Shown piece by piece: positions 56,401-64,000 of a stretch of 64,000 nt of DNA (positions within the stretch are counted from its first letter, which is position 1; each line of letters starts with the position of its first letter). This stretch comes from Macrostomum hystrix (taxonomy: Eukaryota; Platyhelminthes; Macrostomidae). The notes under the pieces are model-generated. The model did no database searches. It saw only the letters and a program-made list of their open reading frames with translations, and was not told where the DNA came from. Both the position numbers and the translations under genes were made by a program. The DNA is taken from positions 24,060,501 through 24,124,500 of the forward strand of contig CATNEN010000001.1 in the NCBI GenBank assembly GCA_950097015.1. The letters are read 5' to 3'.

Positions 56401-59400
56401 CGGGCGAAGGTGGCCAACAGAGGCTGCAGGGCCGCCATGGCCTGAGGCTCGGGTTGCAGAGCCCTGGAGATCAGCTGAACCAGTGGCTGCGGCTGCTGAC
56501 CGTAGCGGAACTGAGACACCGCCTGCCAGAACCGGCGAAGGAAGGCCGCCCGAGCTGGGCCGGCGGGCGTCAGTGAGTACAGACTCAGGCTGGGACACTG
56601 GGAGACCGGGTAGCAACGGGTTTTAGAATTAAGATTGTTATATGTACTGATCTATCCTCAATTCTCACTGATCCCCAACTAAAAATGATCAGCACACTTA
56701 TGTCCTAACTTAGCCCTGAAATAAAAAAATTGTGATCTTTAACTAGGAGATCCCAAACGCACAGATCCAAAACTCACAGATCCCAAACTCACAGATCCCA
56801 AGCTCACAGATCCCAAGCTCACAGATCCCAAGCTCACAGATCCCAAGCTCACAGATCCCAAACTCAGACCCTAACCTCTCAGATCCCAAACTCAGATCAG
56901 AGATACTAAACGCACAGATCCCAAACTCACAGATCACAAACACACAGATCCCAAGCTCACAGATCCCAAACTCACAGATCCAAAACTCACAGATCACAAA
57001 CACACAGATCCCAAGCTCACAGATCCCAAGCTCACAGACCCCAAACTCACAGATCCCAAGCTCACAGATCCCAAACTCACAGATGCCATTCTCACAGATC
57101 CCATTCTCACAGATCCAATACTCTCAGATCCCATTCTCACAGATCCCAAAAACACTGATACTAAACTCACAGATCCCCAACTCCTATCCCAAACTCGAAA
57201 CAGTTAAAATAACAGCGTAAAATCAAAGCAACTCACCATCTCGCAGACACTGCTCAGGTGCACAAAGCACTGATTGTCTGGCTCATCAGTCACAGCCATC
57301 CTGACAGTGTCGACGAACCAGTCGCCAGCCAGACCGGCCACCGCCTCCTCAGCCAGATCGGCGGGCAGCTCTCTCAGGCAGGCTCGGCACAGGTGCAACA
57401 GCAGCAGCAGCAGTCGGGCGGTGGCAGTCGATGGCACCTGCCTGGCAAGCAGGTCGCGGCCGCGAACAGCCAGCAGGTGCAGGAGTCCCGGGCCCGACTG
57501 ACCGCTGCCCGACGGAGCCGGCGAGGCCACGTCCAGAGCCGCCGTCAGGATAGCCGGGCCAAGGAGCGGCTGGGCGACTGCAGCCGAAGCCAGCAACGGC
57601 CCGACAACCTGACAGGCGACGCGTGACGACACGGGCGAAGGCAGAAGGTTGGCAGCGCTGAAGCTCCCGATGCCGCTGCGATGACCTCTGGAATCAGGTG
57701 CAAAACAATTAACTATATTCTCCTACCCTGTTCTGAATTCAGGACACAACTGATTAATCTTCGACCTTCTTAAAGACTTCAGAATTCGTCTAATTAATCA
57801 TCGACCTACTTCAGGACTCATCTGATCAATCATCGACCTACTTCAGGACTCATCTGATCAATCATCGACCTACTTCAGGACTCATCTGATCAATCATCGA
57901 CCTACTTCAGGACCAACCCCAGTACACTGAAGAATCCCGTCATTGCTCACCTGTAGGAGCAGGCCGATGGGCAGCACAGGGTCTGTCTGAGCAGCTCTCC
58001 AGCCAGCATTCGGCACTCGTCCGTTTGACCGTGGCCGCTAGCTGCCGCGTCGGCCGGGCTGCTGAGCCTGGCAGTCAGGGGCAGCACCAGCAGGCTGCAC
58101 AGCGACCGTGCCAGCGGCTGCGAGAGAGCATCCGAGAGGTCGGCTCGCTCAGATAGGCCACACCTTTGGGATATTGGGAAATGAGGTAATCAACTACGGC
58201 CCTTTAATCTATTTGAATAAGCTAATCCCAGCTGATGCTGGTACCTATTTAACAGATGGATAAACTGTAGCCATGTAGATTAGGAGTCTTGCTGAACGAC
58301 ACAATTTTTTTGTGAAGTCGGGAATCGAACCCACAACCTTCAAGTCATAAGCTAATCACAATCCACAACCGCTTTCACAATCCCATTGACCAATTAAATT
58401 GGGGCGCAGCCGCGGAGAGAAGGCTTGGGGGCTTGTCGTGCAATTTACACCCTTGAGGGCCAACCTCCAAGGCACAGTGAAGTGAACACTGCCTGACGAT
58501 GGGAAAGTCAGCGCAGATGTACACACCTGTGTGAGCGTGTGCCTGCGTACAGTATCTGTGTGCGTGTGTGCTCAGGAATCAGCAAAATGGGCAGAATTGC
58601 CTCCTCGCTGGCTGCGGGTCTAGTGTCACCAAATGATGTGCCATTGCCCGCAGCCCTCCTGCAATTATTATTATATTTATAGAGCATGCAAAGAGCAGCT
58701 CACCTGTTAACAATGAAGGCTAGCAGGTGCCTAAAATATCCCTTGCTGGCCAGGTACTGGCACAGAGCCGAGGAGACGCCGCCGCTGTCGCCGGGCTGCA
58801 AAGCCAGCTCCATGACTCGCAGAGGTCCGGCGTACATACGATTATCTGCGTGAGGATCCAGTCTGGACAGGTGGGCCAATGTGTTGGCCAGAAATTTGCC
58901 CAAAGCAAAGCCGTCGAGATCGAAGCCGGTGGAGATTCCTGACGGCGGCTGCGGCTGCGAGCTGACAGCGGCGCTGATGGAGCGGTAATGCTTCACGTAT
59001 AGTGAGCACATAAACAGCTGGCAGCGAGGGGCGACAGGCGGGATGGATTCGAGACCGATAATAGACTCAGCCACTCGGATCTAATCTCATCTAGTCTCAT
59101 CCGCTCTCATCTCGTCTCATCCAATCTCATCTAGTCTCATCCGCTCTCATCCAATCTCATCTAGTCTCATCCGCTCTCATCTCGTCTCATTCAATCTCAT
59201 CTAGTCTCATCCGCTCTCACCCAATCTCATCTAGTCTCATTTAATCTCATCTAGTCTCATCCGCTCTCACCCAATCTCATCTCGTCTCATTCAATCTCAT
59301 CTAGTCTCATCCGCTCTCACCCAATCTCATCTAGTCTCATTCAATCTCATCTAGTCTCATCCGCTCTCACCCAACTCATCTAGTCTCATCCGCTCTCAAC

Positions 59401-61237
59401 CAATCACATCTAGTCTCATTTAATCTCATCTAGTCTCATCCAATCTCATCCGCTCTCATCTCGTCTCATCCAATCTCATATAGTCTCATCCAAACTCATC
59501 TAGTCACATTTAATCTCATCTAGTCTCATCAAATCTCTTCTAGTCTCATCCGCTCTCATCTCGTCTCATCTAGTCTCATTTACTCTCATTCACTCTCATC
59601 CAATCTCATCTAGTCTCATTTAATCTCATCTAGTCTCATTTAATCTCATCTAGTCTCATCTAGTCTCATTTAATCTCATCTAGTCTCATCCGCTCTCATC
59701 TAGACTCATCCGCTCTCATCTAGTCTCATCCACCCTCATCTAATCTTATCCACTTCTATCAAATCGCATCCACTCTTACCTAATTTCATCCACACTCATC
59801 TAATCTTATCCACTTCTATCAAATCGCATCCACTCTTACCTAATTTCATCCACCCTCATCTAATATTATCCACTTCTATCAAATCGCATCCACTCTTACC
59901 TAATTTCATCCACACTCTTCTAAACTCATCCACTCCCCTTCTGTCTCATCTGCTCTAGTCCCATTTAGTCTAATCTTATCTTAATATCCTATAGATTATT
60001 TAGATACGCGAACTCACAATTCTGTCGCAATCCAAATGAGGCAGGTAGAAATTGTTCAGACATTTGGCGAGGAGCAGGAAGTTGTCCCTGACATCGTTGG
60101 CTGCAGTGATGGCGGAGTCATTGTTCTTCAAAAAAACGGCCGCAGCCGATGCCAGCTGATCGAATCGCTGTCTGGTGAGGTTCTGCGTCAGGCGCCGGCT
60201 GTGGCTGCCGCGGTAGAATGCCTGAATGCGCGTGGCCGCCTCCTCCTCTTGACGGCGGTGCTGGCGGGCATTGACAAAAAAATGGGGATAATTATTCTGC
60301 CGTCAGTTGCTCAGGGGTGAACTAAAGCACTAGACTAGATGCAGGCTGTGGGACTGGATTAGACTGGATGAGACTTGATGAGAGAACGGATGAACAAAAT
60401 GAGAGTCAATAGAGACTAGATGAGACTAGATGAGACTGGATGAGAGTGAATGAGACTAGATGAGTGTGGATGAGAGTGAATGAGACTAGATGAGTGTGGA
60501 TGAGACTAGATGAGACTAGATGAGAGTGGATGAGACTAGATGAGAGTAGATGAGACTGGATGAGACTGGATGAGAGTGAATGAGACTAGATGAGAGCGGA
60601 TGAGACTAGATGAGAATTGATGAGACTGGATGAGAGTGAATGAGACTAGATGAGAGTGAATGAGACTAGATGAGAGCGGATGAGACTAGATGAGAGTGAA
60701 TGAGACTAGATGAGAGTGAATGAGACTAGATGAGAGTGGATGAGACTAGATGAGAGTAGATGAGACTGGATGAGAGTGAATGAGACTAGATGAGAGTAGA
60801 TGAGACTGGATGAGAGTGAATGAGACTAGATGAGAGTGAATGAGACTAGATGAGAGTGAATGAGACTAGATGAGAGCGGATGAGACAAGATGAGAATAGA
60901 TGAGACTGGATGAGAGTGAATGAGACTAGATCAGTGCATATTAGACTAGAAGACTAGATGAGTGCATATGAGAGTTGGTGAGAATAGAAGCCTCCGAAAT
61001 TTAAAACAAGTGACACATCACAAACAAAAAGGTGCTACAAATCGTGAGTTCTCACCTCTCTGAGCTGTCGCTGCTTACGGTTCTTCTCCAGCAGCTCATG
61101 CTTTGTGTCCTGCGAATGTAAAGAAAAGTTTTTTTTATTTAGTAAGACAAATCTGAAAATAAAGAACCGAATCTCCAATGTCTTACATCGTCAAATGCTG
61201 GAAGACCTTTAAAATCAGTGACATAACCTCCGTACAT
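50437..61237 (-). CDS. UBE3C: HECT E3 ubiquitin ligase UBE3C (10 exons)
   Basis: Minus-strand exons: 61237-61187, 61109-61056, 60260-60018, 59017-58704, 58163-57951, 57687-57237, 56597-56164, 55284-54741, 52035-51695, 51088-50437. All phases agree, giving 1098 residues, close to known UBE3C. An IQ motif (AATRIQAFYRG, about 43-60) follows a charged N-terminus starting MYGGYVTDFKG. The middle is helical. The C-terminal HECT domain begins near residue 740, with EAGIDGGGLMREFL at 769 and LYPNP, and has catalytic Cys1066 in LPSASTCINLLKLP. It ends in GFELS, the family's C-terminal signature. UBE3C extends ubiquitin chains on proteasome-bound substrates in cytosol and nucleus. Ala-, Gly- and Ser-rich insertions (about AAAAGGGGRGGGSG) are lineage oddities. 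Almost every intron carries its own minisatellite. Confidence 0.93.
51350..51665. repeat. 30-bp minisatellite in UBE3C last intron
   Basis: About 10 copies of a unit containing CAGGAATCGCACTAAGATGT and GGAATCGGCC, in the intron between the two HECT exons. Confidence 0.85.
52196..52586 (+). mobile_element. tRNA-derived SINE with 15-bp target-site duplication
   Basis: Element 52211-52571, flanked by perfect copies of ATGGGATCTATGTGG (52196-52210 and 52572-52586). The head has a pol III A box (TGGCAGAGCAG, 52218) and B box (GTTCGATTCC, 52263). The body contains GGGGCGCAGCCGCGGAGAGA. The 3' end is an ATT-rich tail (CAATTATTATTATC), typical of a LINE-dependent SINE. A second, 5'-truncated copy lies at 58399-58681. 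Confidence 0.88.
53170..54570. repeat. 45-bp minisatellite in UBE3C intron
   Basis: About 31 near-identical copies of AATTATAGCTTAACAGTAGG, ACTACCAAGCC and RTTTTGATTCCCCT. The main variation is one A/G position (CCATTTT versus CCGTTTT). The 15-codon period gives a false 518-residue frame. It lies between exons 54741 and 52035. Confidence 0.93.
54571..54660. repeat. Fragment of dispersed repeat
   Basis: TTGAATATCTCGACGGTCTG (about 54599) matches 17318-17350 near actin A. It directly follows the 45-bp array. Confidence 0.45.
55510..56125. repeat. 18-bp minisatellite in UBE3C intron
   Basis: About 31 perfect or near-perfect copies of GGGATTTCATATCCCATA, with degenerate copies at the left edge. 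Each unit contains the interrupted palindrome GGGATttcatATCCC. The right end lies about 40 bp from the donor of exon 56597-56164. Confidence 0.93.
56740..57180. repeat. 15-bp minisatellite in UBE3C intron
   Basis: About 28 copies of CACAGATCCCAAGCT and variants (CCAAACT, CCATTCT). Confidence 0.9.
57770..57920. repeat. Short 32-bp tandem repeat in UBE3C intron
   Basis: Four copies of CATCGACCTACTTCAGGACT plus CATCTGATCAAT, in the 263-bp intron between exons 57687-57237 and 58163-57951. Confidence 0.85.
58240..58380 (-). mobile_element. tRNA-like SINE fragment, minus strand
   Basis: On the minus strand GTGGGTTCGATTCCCGACTT carries a B-box-like sequence near 58330, followed by a degenerate sequence containing GTGTCGTTCAGCAAGACTC. 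This is typical of tRNA-derived SINEs in invertebrates. Ends not resolved. Confidence 0.45.
58399..58681 (+). mobile_element. 5'-truncated SINE, same family as 52211-52571
   Basis: Begins at TTGGGGCGCAGCCGCGGAGA and runs to the CAATTATTATTATATTT tail. It is close to copy 1 but lacks the tRNA head. It lies in the UBE3C intron just before exon 59017-58704. Confidence 0.85.
59070..59940. repeat. 10-bp TCTCATCTAG-type minisatellite in UBE3C intron 3
   Basis: Copies of TCTCATCTAGTCTCATCCGC and variants, becoming degenerate (CCACTCTTACC) after about 59740. Its complement forms the array at 60355-60960. Confidence 0.9.
60355..60960. repeat. GATGAGACTA-type minisatellite in UBE3C intron 2
   Basis: Copies of GATGAGACTAGATGAGAGTG, the reverse complement of the unit in 59070-59940. 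The IQ-motif exon (60018-60260) lies between the two arrays. Confidence 0.9.
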
Positions 61238-64000
61238 TACTGAAGCAGTCTTAATTAATATTCCTTTAAGCAGTTTAGTTACAAATATAAATAAAACTAG
61301 TACAGTGCTATACGTAAATTATATTCACGGCGAATAGGCTCTACCTTTCCAAACTAAAACATTAAACAAACGAATCAAAAACCCAACCAACGGGTTTAAA
61401 TATTTCTAGTCCGAATTCAGTGCTCTCAGCAACACAGTTGGCTTGCTTTCCTTACTGTCTGAGAACAGTTTGTGTGCTCAATCAAGCAGTAGGGATTTTA
61501 CTACATTTTTATCCAAACTGCTTTTTCTCTTCCCTTCCAACCCTGCTACCCTGGAAAGGTGAGCACACACACACACACACACACACACACCCATACACAC
61601 GCTGCGAATCTGAAACACACGGTAGGGATTATTAAACACCCCCCTACTTGTGTGTAAAACACGTACACACACGCACACACATACAGCAGTTGAAAACCCG
61701 ACTGAAATAACTGCACATTCCTTAACCTAACCCCCTGCACCAAATCTTTAAGTCTGTGATTTTTATAGCTAGATAGCTGCGGATTTCTAAAAGATTTGAG
61801 TACATTGAGACAGTTGAGTACAGTAATAAATCAATCAGTAATGCTAACAGGTCGCATAGTTCTCTCTAGTTTGGGTTTTTAGCTGTTTTGTGGCAGCAGC
61901 TTGCAATCTGTTTGGGAATTAGCTAGCTATAGTATTGACCAATAATAAAACCTGAAGACTATGAAACAAATAGCACATCAATAAATAAACCAGGTTCTGT
62001 GCAGCTAGCTGAGTTCACAATTCCCAAATTTTCAATGGAAAATAAAACGAATCTGGTAGAAATTGCTTGCAGACATAGGCCCTAATGAATCACAGAGCTT
62101 ACAGAAATAATAACTATATGCGCTTAATACACTACTAGGAAAGCTAAACTAAGTAGATATGAATGGGTAAAAAAATTGTACTGCAAAAAGTTTTAATACA
62201 GAAAAAGATTTAAATATCATAGGTTACCAAATGGATTACAATAATGATAAAAATATCAATCAGATATCAATGAGACAATCATCTTTTTAGAATATACATC
62301 AAAATTCCTTCATTTTTTTAAAAGGTCATACTCATATATATTCACAATTTAGTTTTGCTTATTTTTTCTGCCCTAATGAAAAATTCTTAATCTGTTACTA
62401 GACAAGATTAAGCTAAAATTTCAAGGGATTAGCTAAAAATCATTATGATTTAAATCAAAGCTTAAAACTTTATGGCTTTTTTAGTTCTAAAAATATATAC
62501 AAAGCTCAATATCATTGTCAATTGTCAATAGGCTGACTAGAAGCTCTAACTGCTTGAGTTACTGTCTCCTAGCAACCATAAATTGTTCTATATAATATTT
62601 TTACTGCTAATAAAGTATTTGGATAGTGGGTGTAAATTTTGGGAAATGGACAAATAGTTCACAAACTCTATATTGTCTCTTGCCCCCACTACAAACTAAG
62701 GGATTTAGGACAAAAGTTTTATTAAACTTGCTAAGACAGTTTTAAAAGTTGGAAGTTAGTTTAAGTTTAATAGACCAAAAAAGGATAGATACTGAAATAA
62801 AAGAGGCTTCAATGTTCTTGATCAGTAATCTGTAAGCTTGACACTGACCCTGGGCCCATGGAACCTAAAATTATTTGAATTCATGCATATTTAAAGCTAG
62901 CAATAGCATTTTTTACTCTTCCATTGTGCTTATTTACTAAAAAAAATATATTGCAGTGTTTATCGGCATAGTCTCATGAAAATAGTGCTGACTTTATCTT
63001 TACAGATCCATGCCAATAATGCTGATGTTGTTGACAAAGCAGCTTGGTAGAATAGGCCACCACATTATGTACATAAATATTCTAGCCATGCAAATACACT
63101 CCTTTTTATTGTATAAATCAAGGATTACTTCTAATCCTTGTGAGTTCAAATATTGCTTGACTTCAAATGTTTGAGAGCACATTTAAAAAACCATGTTACA
63201 TTTTTTAAACTGTCAAATTAAGATTATTTGATTGTGATAAAAATTACCTTATTTGTAGAGTGTACTATAAATTAATTTGTTATAATTCGATGTTCCAAAA
63301 TGATTATAGCTCAATACTAAATGCTCTATAGGCTACAGGTTAAATTCGTCAAATTTCTTTTTGGTTAAAGAAAAATATAACATTAAACACCAAGTTCAAT
63401 AGTCAACTGTGAAAAAGCTTGATTGGGTTGTCTTAGAATTTACTGAAATCAATTTGTTTGGAAGTTAGAATTTGCATGACTGGCACAAACATATATAATT
63501 TGGTGGCTTATCCTAGTAAGTTACAATGTAGATAAGGTAGGCATTATTGGCATCCATGAGTATAAATAAAGTTGTTACAATTTGCAATGTGCCACTAAAA
63601 TATATAGCCATTCATGTACTAACAGTGTAAAATTGTACATGCAGGTTTCTTGTATTTGTTTGCTATAATAACTTATGTAGACATATATAAGATACAAAAA
63701 TGTTGTAATACAAAGTATATATTAGTCACACAATATGATTTACATTTGATTTACATTACATAATATGATCTGCAGTTGCTAATTTTTTCATTTTGGATTT
63801 GATACATTGGTACAATTATTTGTTAAAATGAATAAAAGGCATCATCCAATGCTTTTTAATGGCTTTTTCTACAAAACTTTTACTTCTATCAAGAAAATTG
63901 AGATTGAACTAGGCATACACAAAGAAAAATGATGCAATAAAATTGTATATATATTTATAAAAAAATAAAATTAGCTATTATAGTCCAGTTCTTTGGGGCC
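61238..64000. other. Upstream region of UBE3C, AT-rich, no gene seen
   Basis: A CA dinucleotide repeat is at 61564-61590. The rest is AT-rich unique sequence in which I see no exon, RNA gene or clear promoter element beyond what UBE3C must have near 61240-61500. Confidence 0.45.

Noticed and set aside
58320-58390. A functional tRNA gene on the minus strand
   Set aside because: A B-box is present, but the acceptor stem and anticodon arm do not fold convincingly; a SINE head fits better.

Overview
The window is eukaryotic nuclear DNA from an invertebrate animal. The evidence is spliced genes with GT-AG introns, a tRNA-derived SINE, animal actin, RPS6 and UBE3C genes, and a complete Maverick/Polinton element. 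I cannot fix the species. The mix (ABCH-like transporter, WSC-domain secreted protein, cysteine-rich SAA-like protein, extreme minisatellite load) would suit a flatworm or another spiralian, but that is a guess.

Layout: 1-4132 holds minisatellites, a foldback repeat and short hairpins. 4133-12495 (+) is an eight-exon ABC half-transporter. Each of its longer introns is filled with its own private tandem repeat. 12704-15712 is two minisatellite arrays. 15725-16687 (-) is a secreted WSC-domain protein. 17728-18944 (-) and 41768-42984 (+) are two nearly identical two-exon actin genes in inverted orientation, about 22 kb apart. Between them a 17,747-bp Polinton (21300-39046) has inserted into a 23-bp minisatellite, making the 6-bp duplication TTGGGC. 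43900-44634 (-) is RPS6, 48416-49132 (-) a cysteine-rich serum-amyloid-A-like gene, and 50437-61237 (-) a complete ten-exon UBE3C ubiquitin ligase. Nearly all UBE3C introns again carry distinct minisatellites or SINEs. 61238-64000 is AT-rich and shows no gene.

The Polinton carries the expected set: retroviral-type integrase with chromodomain, penton-like minor capsid protein, basic core-like protein, double-jelly-roll major capsid protein, adenain-like protease, packaging ATPase, three further small proteins, and protein-primed DNA polymerase B on the opposite strand. Its TIRs are well matched and its target-site duplication is perfect, so the insertion looks recent. The most unusual content is a two-repeat TATA-binding-protein-like gene (29861-30424), together with a PC4/Sub1-like transcription-coactivator gene (22489-23226) that sits behind a clear TATA box. 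This suggests that the element brings part of its own promoter-recognition machinery. The polymerase gene also appears to have a spliced upstream exon encoding a 7-residue tandem repeat.

Gene models for spliced genes were built by eye from splice sites and reading-phase agreement. All exon phases close for the ABC gene, UBE3C, both actins, the WSC gene, the SAA-like gene and the polymerase.
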